The position numbers and the translations under genes are program-made. The notes beneath the pieces were generated by a model, which had not been told where the DNA came from, made no database searches, and saw nothing but the letters and a program-made list of their open reading frames with translations. Shown in pieces: positions 1 to 4,985 of a stretch of DNA of 5,731 bases (within the stretch, counting starts at the first letter, position 1; the number at the start of each line of letters is the position of its first letter). The stretch lies in the NCBI GenBank assembly GCA_902783235.1, contig CACZQG010000194.1, positions 1-5,731 of the forward strand, read 5' to 3'. The stretch is from an uncultured Ruminococcus sp. (GTDB lineage: Bacteria; Bacillota; Clostridia; Oscillospirales; Ruminococcaceae).

Positions 1-1
1 A

Positions 2-175
2 ATCGATGCAGGCATACTGGCGTACCCCAAGGGCATTTGTGTTTCGATCCAAATCAAAGATTTGGTGAAACACTGGCATATGTCAAAAGAGATTTTGTGC
101 AAGATAAAGGAAAATCTGCAAGCAGATGACGTGCAAAGCTTCCAAGCGGTCTTTGTGCGGTGTTGTCTTAAATGA
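2..175 (+). CDS. C-terminal fragment of an unidentified protein (5' end outside window)
   Basis: A reading frame open from the window edge runs 57 codons and stops at TGA (173-175). It begins IDAGILAYPKG and ends QSFQAVFVRCCLK. I do not recognise the family, and no domain, membrane segment or catalytic motif is visible in this tail. Three points support coding. The frame is uninterrupted. A strong hairpin begins one base after the stop. A second copy of the last 13 codons lies at 2331-2370, where the four differences give three synonymous changes and one Val/Ile change. The gene converges on prs, unlike every other gene here. It could be the end of a mobile-element protein, but no terminal repeats or transposase motif can be seen. 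Chance openness over 57 codons remains possible. Confidence 0.4.
   Translation: MDAGILAYPKGICVSIQIKDLVKHWHMSKEILCKIKENLQADDVQSFQAVFVRCCLK
134..173 (+). repeat. Dispersed 40-bp direct repeat, copy 1
   Basis: These 40 bases match 2331-2370 at 36 of 40 positions without gaps and in the same orientation. The copy covers the last 13 codons of the partial plus-strand frame plus the first base of its stop codon. The differences from copy 2 are at repeat positions 9, 16, 33 and 36. Read in frame, they give Phe/Phe, Val/Ile, Cys/Cys and Leu/Leu. Identity ends at the stop codon of this copy. Confidence 0.85.
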
Positions 176-176
176 C

Positions 177-197
177 CCGCCGTCTGAAAGACGGCGG
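177..197. terminator. Strong GC hairpin between convergent genes
   Basis: A perfect 9-bp stem (CCGCCGTCT with AGACGGCGG) closes a 3-base GAA loop. It starts one base after the stop of the plus-strand frame and 77 bases past the stop of prs on the minus strand. The position suits a shared terminator for two converging genes. Neither side carries a run of T after the stem, so it does not meet the usual intrinsic terminator rule. It may instead protect 3' ends or mark the end of a mobile element. Confidence 0.5.
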
Positions 198-249
198 AGA
201 TCTGCGACATGATTATATGATTTATTCTTTCAATACAAATAATTTTAAT

Positions 250-287
250 CCAAGCGCCTTCCCATGACTCCTATTACTTATGCTTGG
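250..287 (-). terminator. Possible weak stem-loop at the end of prs
   Basis: CCAAGC (287-282 on the minus strand, inside the last codons of prs) can pair with GCTTGG (255-250), giving a 6-bp stem with a 26-base loop. The minus strand then reads ATTAAAATTATTT, which is A/T-rich but not a clean T run. It is the only candidate close to the prs stop and is weak because of the large loop. Confidence 0.25.
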
Positions 288-1416
288 AAAGAAGAGTCTT
301 GATTTTCTCATGAGGATCTATAACAGTACTTATAGATACATCGTGGTTAATAGATGCGATAAAATAAGAAATGTACTTAGAAACATCCACCTCATGGAAC
401 CAGGGTCTCTGGAGCAGTTCGGGAGAGCGATAGGTAAGGTTTGTACCGAATACACCTGAAATGCAGCCTTCCTCATATGCTTTGTCAAATTTTTCAAGAC
501 CGTTGGTAAACAGACCGTAGGTGCTGTAAGCGAAGAATCTTTTTGCCTTCTTTGCTTTAAGAGCGTAAGCAATATCAAGAACTGATTCACCGGAGGAGAT
601 AATATCATCGGCTACAAATACATCCTTGCCTTCAACTGAGTTACCAAGGTATTCATGAGCCACAATAGGATTTCTGCCGTCCACAATGCGTGAATAATCA
701 CGTCTCTTATAAAACATACCCATGTCAACTCCAAGCACGGAAGCATAGTACATATTTCTGTTAAGAGCACCTTCATCAGGACTTACAACCATAAATGTGT
801 CCTTGTTGATAACCAGATCCTCAACATTCTTAAAAAGTGATTTTAATACCTGATAGGAAGGGATAACATTATCAAAGCCCATGATAGGGATCGCATTCTG
901 AACTCTTGGATCATGGGCATCAAAAGTTACGATATTGGCAACTCCCATAGCCTGTAATTCCTGGAGTGCTACTGCACAGTCAAGTGATTCACGGTAGCTT
1001 CTTCTGTGCTGTCTTCCACCGTAAAGGATAGGCATGATTACATTTATTCTGTGAGCCTTACCGGATATAGCCTGGATTATTCTCTTGAGATCCTGATAGT
1101 GATCATCGGGAGACATGGAATTCTCCTTGCCAAACATTTTGTATGTGCAGCTGTAGTTACCTACATCCACAATGATGAATATGTCCTTGCCTCTGACAGT
1201 TGAGTCAATAATACCTTTTCCGTCACCTGAAGCAAATCTGGGACACTGGTTTTTGATAAGCAGTGTATCCACATCATATCCGCCTTTTTTTGCCCAATCC
1301 ACAAGGTAACTGTCGATCATCTTACCCTGTTCCTGTGCGCCTTCAAGGGCAATAAGCCCCAGGGGAGCTACACTCTTCTCGGAATTGAACAATACTTCGC
1401 TTGCTTTTACATTCAT
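274..1416 (-). CDS. prs: Ribose-phosphate pyrophosphokinase (PRPP synthetase), divergent long form
   Basis: This cytosolic enzyme transfers pyrophosphate from ATP to ribose 5-phosphate. The product, PRPP, feeds purine, pyrimidine, histidine, tryptophan and NAD synthesis. The start is the ATG at 1416, giving 380 residues, with AAAGGAA ending 8 bases upstream. The frame stays open to an ATG at 1503 with no good ribosome site. Visible motifs are an ATP-binding YGGRQHRR segment (132-139), a DAHDP segment (166-170) matching the conserved D-x-H region, a flexible catalytic-loop KRR (237-239), and the PRPP-binding loop VADDIISSGES (268-278). Typical bacterial Prs is near 315 residues with a DDIIDTGGT-like loop, so this protein is about 65 residues longer and has a variant loop. 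Long forms of this kind are, as I recall, known in clostridia. A genome with a second canonical prs would leave its role open. It lies downstream of ppa with a 151-bp gap, so it probably has its own promoter. Confidence 0.88.
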   Translation of the reverse strand: MNVKASEVLFNSEKSVAPLGLIALEGAQEQGKMIDSYLVDWAKKGGYDVDTLLIKNQCPRFASGDGKGIIDSTVRGKDIFIIVDVGNYSCTYKMFGKENSMSPDDHYQDLKRIIQAISGKAHRINVIMPILYGGRQHRRSYRESLDCAVALQELQAMGVANIVTFDAHDPRVQNAIPIMGFDNVIPSYQVLKSLFKNVEDLVINKDTFMVVSPDEGALNRNMYYASVLGVDMGMFYKRRDYSRIVDGRNPIVAHEYLGNSVEGKDVFVADDIISSGESVLDIAYALKAKKAKRFFAYSTYGLFTNGLEKFDKAYEEGCISGVFGTNLTYRSPELLQRPWFHEVDVSKYISYFIASINHDVSISTVIDPHEKIKTLLSKHK

Positions 1417-1486
1417 GTTTACTTTCCTTTCGGTATATATAATTTTTGATTTTCCGGTGTTTTCTTTTTTGCCGGCACAATAAATA

Positions 1487-1516
1487 TCTATACAGATCAG
1501 CATCTCTGTACGGCAA
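1487..1516 (-). promoter_or_regulatory. Candidate prs promoter with a dyad in the spacer
   Basis: On the minus strand TTGCCG (1516-1511) is followed after 18 bp by TATAGA (1492-1487), placing a start near 1480 and a leader of about 64 bases before the prs ATG. The match is moderate at both boxes. TACAGA and TCTGTA arms (1510-1505 and 1496-1491) separated by 8 bases form a perfect 6-bp dyad that fills the spacer and enters the -10 box, as an operator would. The dyad could equally be chance. Confidence 0.35.
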
Positions 1517-1527
1517 ATCTGAAAGGT

Positions 1528-1561
1528 GATCTCAGGATAGCTTTTGATCCATAATGAGATC
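1528..1561 (-). terminator. Stem-loop just downstream of ppa
   Basis: On the minus strand GATCTCA (1561-1555) pairs with TGAGATC (1534-1528). Inside it GGAT (1550-1547) pairs with ATCC (1538-1535), giving 11 bp in all, with a 4-base bulge (1554-1551) and an 8-base loop. It begins 6 bases after the ppa stop. The bases after the stem read ACCTTTCAG, with no real T run, so it may slow or protect rather than terminate efficiently. It separates ppa from the prs promoter region. Confidence 0.4.
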
Positions 1562-1567
1562 TGCGGC

Positions 1568-2098
1568 TCACTTGCAGAACTTATCTATATAGTGCTCAAT
1601 ATCAGCGGAGATTATCGCTTTGGCACTTTCCGCATTCTCGATCTCATTCACCGCCGTTGTCTTGTTTTCAAGCTCCTTGTACACCGTAAAAAAGTGTATC
1701 ATCTCATCAAAAATATGCTTAGGCAGCTCATCTATATCCTTATATGTATTGTAATTAGGGTCATCGAAGGGAATAGCGATTATCTTGTCATCACTTCGTC
1801 CGCTGTCCTTCATTCTGATAACTCCTATAGGATAGCACCGTACAAGCACACTGGGGTAAAGTGTTTCCGAACAGAATATAAGAACATCCAACGGATCACC
1901 GTCATCGGCATATGTCCTTGGTATCAGACCATAATTAGCAGGATAGTGAGTAGAGGTGTAAAGTATCCTGTCAAGCTTTATAAAGCCTGTCTCTTTGTCA
2001 AGTTCATATTTGATCTTACTGCCTTTGGGTATTTCCACTACAGCTACAAAATCATCTGCGCTGATCCTTTTAGGACTTATATCATGCCATATATTCAA
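1568..2098 (-). CDS. ppa: Family I inorganic pyrophosphatase
   Basis: This soluble cytosolic Mg-dependent enzyme hydrolyses pyrophosphate to two phosphates and so pulls PRPP-using, tRNA-charging and polymerisation reactions forward. It has 176 residues, close to the 175 of the E. coli enzyme. The family signature DGDPLDVL is at 66-73. Expected active-site residues are present: K30, E32, R44, Y56, D66, D68, D71, D98, D103, K105 and the Y140-K141 pair. The start is TTG at 2098. No in-frame ATG lies nearby, GGGAGG ends 8 bases upstream, and the N-terminus (MNIWHDI) matches the usual family start. A well-formed promoter lies upstream and a stem-loop follows the TGA stop. The neighbour prs makes PRPP, whose use releases the pyrophosphate this enzyme removes, but separate promoters make a shared transcript uncertain. 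Confidence 0.96.
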   Translation of the reverse strand: MNIWHDISPKRISADDFVAVVEIPKGSKIKYELDKETGFIKLDRILYTSTHYPANYGLIPRTYADDGDPLDVLIFCSETLYPSVLVRCYPIGVIRMKDSGRSDDKIIAIPFDDPNYNTYKDIDELPKHIFDEMIHFFTVYKELENKTTAVNEIENAESAKAIISADIEHYIDKFCK

Positions 2099-2148
2099 GC
2101 CTTACGCCTCCCATAAAAATACATTTTTACGCATAATACTACATATTT

Positions 2149-2177
2149 AGTATAAACGTTTTTCAGGTCATTGTCAA
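2149..2177 (-). promoter_or_regulatory. Sigma-A type promoter for ppa
   Basis: On the minus strand a perfect TTGACA (2177-2172) is followed after exactly 17 bp by TATACT (2154-2149), one base from consensus. Transcription would begin near 2142, leaving about 43 bases of leader before the TTG start and its GGGAGG site. A second TTGACC lies just upstream of the -35 box, but no matching -10 box was found for it. Confidence 0.8.
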
Positions 2178-2219
2178 TATGGTCAATAAATTTTGGGATA
2201 AATAATAAAAATAGTCTTC

Positions 2220-2388
2220 TCAGGCAGTAATTATTTTAAATGTTGACGATTTCATCATCTTTCCTGTATGTTTATTACCACCCTTCATAGCTTTCAGGAT
2301 AGTACAGAATAGAATAAAGGCAATACCATACAAAGCTTTCAAGCGATCTTTGTGCGGTGTTGCCTAAAATATATGGAGAACTGCCTGA
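2220..2388. repeat. 9-bp inverted repeat bracketing the intergenic repeat copy
   Basis: TCAGGCAGT at 2220-2228 is perfectly inverted as ACTGCCTGA at 2380-2388, spanning 169 bp of the stretch between ybjQ and ppa. The interval contains repeat copy 2 and no gene. The size suits a small non-autonomous mobile element, but I see no flanking target duplication. A 9-bp inverted match within about 340 bp is not rare by chance. The rest of the gene-free stretch 2099-2434 holds only the ppa promoter, this interval and the ybjQ terminator. Confidence 0.25.
2331..2370 (+). repeat. Dispersed 40-bp direct repeat, copy 2 (probable coding remnant)
   Basis: This copy matches 134-173 at 36 of 40 positions. 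In the matching frame it reads QSFQAIFVRCCLK, where copy 1 has V for I. Upstream in the same frame the codons read NKGNTI after a stop at 2310-2312. Copy 1 has KENLQADDV there, so the similarity may extend across a 12-base in-frame indel. Downstream, the stop of copy 1 is replaced by a Tyr codon and the frame runs on into the terminator and antisense to the YbjQ gene. No complete gene is present, so this looks like a remnant of a multicopy gene tail. Confidence 0.7.
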
Positions 2389-2392
2389 CTGT

Positions 2393-2424
2393 AAAAAGTG
2401 CCCGCCGGGACAGCGAGCACTTTT
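2393..2424 (-). terminator. Intrinsic terminator of the YbjQ-family gene
   Basis: On the minus strand AAAAGTGC (2424-2417) pairs with GCACTTTT (2401-2394). A further GCG/CGC pairing lies beyond a single mismatch, closing a 7-base loop. The 3' arm merges into five T residues (2397-2393). It begins 10 bases after the TAA stop at 2437-2435. In the other direction the T run is interrupted, and no plus-strand gene needs it. Confidence 0.85.
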
Positions 2425-2434
2425 ATTATTCTTA

Positions 2435-2746
2435 TTATTTGTATCTCACAGCAGTACCGCTTGCCATTACCTCAGCAGCACCCTGCATTACCTGTGCAGA
2501 ACTGAATCTTACACATACGACAGCATCGGCACCCATAGACTTAGCCTGTTCAACCATACGGTTGGTAGCCAGATCTCTTGCATTAGCCATCATCTCATTA
2601 TACTTTTTAACCTCACCGCCAACAAGGTTTTTAAACGCAGCACCGATATCTCTTACCGCATTTACAGTCTGAACTGTACTTCCGCATACCATTCCCAGTG
2701 TTTCCAGTTCTCTTCCTTCGATCTTATCTGTTGTTACTAAAAGCAT
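2435..2746 (-). CDS. YbjQ-family (UPF0145) small cytosolic protein
   Basis: This 103-residue protein belongs to the YbjQ/UPF0145 family (Pfam PF01906), small soluble proteins that assemble into rings and have no settled function. An old heavy-metal-binding label for the family rests on weak evidence. The sequence follows the family pattern: TTDKIEGRELETLGMVCGST at the N-terminus, a central DIGAAFKNLVGGEVKKYNE helix region, an ARDLATNRMVEQAKSMGADAV segment, and the closing ASGTAVRYK strand. The start is the ATG at 2746, with AAGGAG ending 8 bases upstream. A longer frame to 2791 is excluded because it begins at the predicted transcription start. The gene is monocistronic, with its own consensus promoter and terminator. 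Most family members carry this same length and no signal peptide. Confidence 0.92.
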   Translation of the reverse strand: MLLVTTDKIEGRELETLGMVCGSTVQTVNAVRDIGAAFKNLVGGEVKKYNEMMANARDLATNRMVEQAKSMGADAVVCVRFSSAQVMQGAAEVMASGTAVRYK

Positions 2747-2796
2747 AATTAATTCTCCTTTTTCATTTTTTTCAAGTTGTAATCTCAACAATATAT

Positions 2797-2825
2797 ATTA
2801 TACACTAAATTTTCTTATTTGTCAA
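2797..2825 (-). promoter_or_regulatory. Perfect consensus sigma-A promoter for the YbjQ-family gene
   Basis: On the minus strand TTGACA (2825-2820) and TATAAT (2802-2797) are both exact and separated by exactly 17 bp. The spacer is A/T-rich and A tracts lie further upstream. Transcription should start near 2790, giving a leader of about 44 bases. This fixes the gene's start at 2746. Such a match predicts strong, largely constitutive expression, and no operator-like dyad overlaps it. Confidence 0.9.
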
Positions 2826-2849
2826 TAGGTTTTTGTAATAATTATCGTC

Positions 2850-2896
2850 AAAAAAAGCTTCAGCAATACTTTAACGATCTTGTAAGCTGTTGCTTT
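2850..2896 (-). terminator. Intrinsic terminator overlapping the radical SAM stop codon
   Basis: On the minus strand AAAGC (2896-2892) pairs with GCTTT (2858-2854). After a symmetric AA/AA internal loop, CAGC (2889-2886) pairs with GCTG (2864-2861), leaving a 21-base loop. Seven T residues follow (2856-2850). The first stem arm includes two bases of the TAA stop. It ends the nspC transcript just upstream of the YbjQ-family promoter. Confidence 0.7.
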
Positions 2897-3794
2897 AAAT
2901 ACCATCCACGCCTTCCAGATCAAAATCCGGTATAAAATCCTTTTCTGCCGAACTTCTTTCCTGAAAGAATCCCTCCATGCCCAGGCTTATAGCTTTATCT
3001 ACAACGGAATCATATTCAAACCCGGTGATCCGTCTGTTTATCTCTTTATGTTCACAGCTTTTGTATGCCGGTGTGTACTGACTCATAAGGCTGATAAGAT
3101 AGCTTTTGTCAGGCAGGATATCATGTATGAGCTCCAGCGCCCTCATAGAATCGTGACGGCATCGGGGAAGTATCAGATGCCGTATTATAAGGCCCTTCAA
3201 AAGCTTTTCTCCGTCATAAACAAGCTTCGGCTGCTGATAATGCATTTCCTTCACAGCATTTATGGCACATAATGTATAATCCACGGCACCGGAATATTTT
3301 TCAGCAAGCTCGTCCGAATAATACTTGACATCGGGAAGATAAATGTCTATATACCCACGGAGCATCCGAAGCGTTTCCGGCTTTTCATAGCCTCCGCTGT
3401 TGTATACCACAGGTATATGCAATCTGTGCTTTACTTTATCAAGAGCGTTTATTATCCCCGGAACAAAATGACTGCCGCTGACAAGGTTTATATTCTCGGC
3501 TCCCCTTTCCTGCAATTCAAGAAAAATATCTCCCAACCTGTCTGTAGTGATCTTTTTTCCAAAGGCTCCGTGGCTTATTATGTGATTCTGACAGAAACAG
3601 CATTTCAGACTGCATCCTGAAAAGAATACTGTTCCCGAACCATTTTTACCGCTGACAGGCGGTTCCTCCCATTTATGAAGATATGCTTTGGCTATGACTA
3701 TGCTTTCTCCTGTACCGCACATTCCCTTCCCTTTTGTTCTGTCTGCATGACAGCATCTGGGGCAAAGGGTACAGTCTGACATATCATAATTCAT
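2895..3794 (-). CDS. PflX-like radical SAM protein (COG1313 type)
   Basis: This is a radical SAM enzyme of the PflX/COG1313 group, related to glycyl-radical-enzyme activases but with unknown substrate. From the ATG at 3794 it has 299 residues, usual for the group. A cysteine cluster CTLCPRCC starts at residue 8, with another Cys at 26. The radical SAM motif CSLKCCFC (C61, C65, C68) binds the 4Fe-4S cluster that cleaves S-adenosylmethionine. Group-typical segments follow: NLVSGSHFVPGI, YNSGGYEKPETL, IDIYLPDVKYY, RHLILPR and SLMSQYTP. No glycyl radical enzyme lies nearby. The start is uncertain: GTG 3803, ATG 3794 and ATG 3782 are all in frame and none has a good Shine-Dalgarno. The first two overlap the nspC end and the last lies one base past its TGA, so translation is probably coupled. 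I chose 3794 because it gives the usual spacing before the first Cys. Confidence 0.9.
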   Translation of the reverse strand: MNYDMSDCTLCPRCCHADRTKGKGMCGTGESIVIAKAYLHKWEEPPVSGKNGSGTVFFSGCSLKCCFCQNHIISHGAFGKKITTDRLGDIFLELQERGAENINLVSGSHFVPGIINALDKVKHRLHIPVVYNSGGYEKPETLRMLRGYIDIYLPDVKYYSDELAEKYSGAVDYTLCAINAVKEMHYQQPKLVYDGEKLLKGLIIRHLILPRCRHDSMRALELIHDILPDKSYLISLMSQYTPAYKSCEHKEINRRITGFEYDSVVDKAISLGMEGFFQERSSAEKDFIPDFDLEGVDGI

Positions 3795-4941
3795 ATTTAT
3801 CACTGCCCAGTCTCATTTTAAAGTCATCATATCCGAAGCTTTTGATCACCTCAAATTCTCCATTCCTTTTCAAAACCCCGATGGATGGCAGACCAATACC
3901 ATTAAACGTGTTATTCTTTACAGTTGAGTAAATAGCCATATCACAGAATATCACCTTATCCCCTGCCCTTAAAGGCTCATCAAAGGAATAATCCCCTATA
4001 ATATCGCCTGCAAGACAAGTATTTCCTCCAAAGCGATAGGTGTACTTCTTTTCCTCGGGTTCGCCGCTTCCTATAACATAAGGCCGATAGGGCATTTCCA
4101 GCACATCAGGCATATGACAGGCAGCTGAGGCATCAAGGATCGCTATATCCATGCCGTTATGTACTATGTCAAGTACAGTCGCCGCAAGCCAGCCAGCATT
4201 CAGTGCTACAGCCTCTCCCGGTTCCAGATACACCTGAACTCCGTATTTGTTCTTGAAATACATGATACATTCTATCAGCTTTTCAATGTCATAATCCTCA
4301 CGGGTTATATGATGACCGCCTCCGAAATTTATCCAATTCATACGGCTTATGTATTTTCCGAATTTTTCATCTACAACCTTTACAGTACGTTCCAGCGTAT
4401 CCGAATTCTGTTCACACATAGTATGAAAATGCAGCCCCGTTATACCCTCCAGAAGGCTTTCCTCAAAGCATTCCAGAGTAACACCCATTCTCGATCCCAG
4501 GGCACAGGGGTCATATATTTTTGTTTCAATCTCAGAGTAACCGGGATTGACTCTGATACCGCACTGTATATTTCTTTTGCATGATAGTATCCTTTCCCGA
4601 TGTTTTTTCCACTGAGAGAATGAATTAAAAACTATGTGATCACATATCTCTGTAAGCTCCTCCATATCTGCCTCTGTAAAAGCAGGGGCATATACATGGT
4701 TTTCTCCTTTGACATACTCATGTCCCAGTCTTGCCTCATTGATGCCGCTGGCAGTCACCCCGGAAATATATTCCGATATCAGAGGATAAAAATTATAATT
4801 TGAAAAAGCCTTTTGTGCCAGCAGGATCTTACAATCTGTCCTGTCTATCACTTTTTTCAGTATCTCCAGATTAGAAACAAGCTTATTCTCATCTATTATA
4901 TAACATGGAGTATGTATCTCATTAATAATTCTTTCTATCAT
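3784..4941 (-). CDS. nspC: Carboxynorspermidine/carboxyspermidine decarboxylase
   Basis: This cytosolic PLP enzyme removes CO2 from carboxynorspermidine or carboxyspermidine, the last step of the polyamine route that does not use decarboxylated SAM. It has 385 residues, the normal family length, and is a fold type III (alanine racemase-like barrel) decarboxylase. K44 in LAQKAFS is the Schiff-base lysine. HFHTMCEQ (171-178), GGGHH (207-211) and EPGEAV (240-245) form the substrate and phosphate sites. The family-specific CLAGD (309-313) supplies the catalytic Cys, and DMAIYS (334-339) carries the PLP-stacking Tyr. These motifs separate it from diaminopimelate and ornithine decarboxylases. The ATG at 4941 has AAAGGAG 5 bases upstream. 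No carboxy(nor)spermidine dehydrogenase partner is in the window. A terminator lies between this gene and its upstream neighbour, and the downstream radical SAM gene overlaps or abuts it. Confidence 0.95.
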   Translation of the reverse strand: MIERIINEIHTPCYIIDENKLVSNLEILKKVIDRTDCKILLAQKAFSNYNFYPLISEYISGVTASGINEARLGHEYVKGENHVYAPAFTEADMEELTEICDHIVFNSFSQWKKHRERILSCKRNIQCGIRVNPGYSEIETKIYDPCALGSRMGVTLECFEESLLEGITGLHFHTMCEQNSDTLERTVKVVDEKFGKYISRMNWINFGGGHHITREDYDIEKLIECIMYFKNKYGVQVYLEPGEAVALNAGWLAATVLDIVHNGMDIAILDASAACHMPDVLEMPYRPYVIGSGEPEEKKYTYRFGGNTCLAGDIIGDYSFDEPLRAGDKVIFCDMAIYSTVKNNTFNGIGLPSIGVLKRNGEFEVIKSFGYDDFKMRLGSDKYEL

Positions 4942-4946
4942 TTTTT

Positions 4947-4962
4947 CTCCTTTAAAAAAAGG
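4947..4962 (-). promoter_or_regulatory. nspC Shine-Dalgarno with a possible sequestering hairpin
   Basis: The nspC ribosome site AAAGGAG (4953-4947) could pair through AAAGG with the CCTTT (4962-4958) that belongs to the terminator's 3' arm, forming a 5-bp hairpin with a TTTT loop. The two structures exclude each other. The terminator stem is clearly the stronger, so in a read-through transcript the ribosome site would normally be free. A switching role is only inferred. Confidence 0.25.
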
Positions 4963-4981
4963 CAGCTTAAAACTGCCTTTT
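4954..4981 (-). terminator. Intrinsic terminator or attenuator immediately before nspC
   Basis: On the minus strand AAAAGGCAG (4981-4973) pairs with CTGCCTTTT (4965-4957), a perfect 9-bp stem with a 7-base loop. The T run continues to 4954, seven in all. It starts 4 bases after the TAA of the 88-residue gene and ends directly against the nspC Shine-Dalgarno (4953-4947). I see no promoter between the terminator and nspC, so it either ends the upstream unit with nspC read from a promoter inside it, or it acts as a partial terminator. Confidence 0.88.
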
Positions 4982-4985
4982 ATGA

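Noticed and set aside
1454..1475. CCGG-armed hairpin in the prs leader
   Set aside because: The stem is only 4 bp with a 14-base loop, too weak to support a riboswitch or attenuator call.
1417..1503. Upstream extension of prs to an ATG at 1503
   Set aside because: The extra 29 residues are Lys- and Ile-rich without family similarity, no good ribosome site precedes 1503, and the candidate promoter lies inside the extension. The ATG at 1416 has a clear ribosome site.
197..1565. 10-bp direct repeat GAGATCTGCG at 197-206 and 1556-1565
   Set aside because: Several 10-bp matches are expected by chance in a window this size, and no longer similarity surrounds it.
1544..2116. 190-codon plus-strand frame opposite ppa
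   Set aside because: It mirrors a complete pyrophosphatase with all active-site residues, so it is an antisense shadow.
2352..2740. Two overlapping plus-strand frames over the YbjQ-family gene
   Set aside because: They are antisense to a well-supported gene with its own promoter and terminator, have no ribosome sites, and their hydrophobic translations resemble no family.
2747..2791. Upstream extension of the YbjQ-family gene to 2791
   Set aside because: The predicted transcription start is about 2790, so that start could not be translated normally. The ATG at 2746 has an AAGGAG site and fits the family N-terminus.
2854..2900. Possible third copy of the 40-bp repeat
   Set aside because: Short stretches resemble it, but alignment needs several gaps and the bases are explained by the radical SAM terminator and stop codon.
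4159..4584. Long plus-strand frame inside nspC
   Set aside because: It is antisense to strongly conserved decarboxylase motifs and has no ribosome site or recognisable product.
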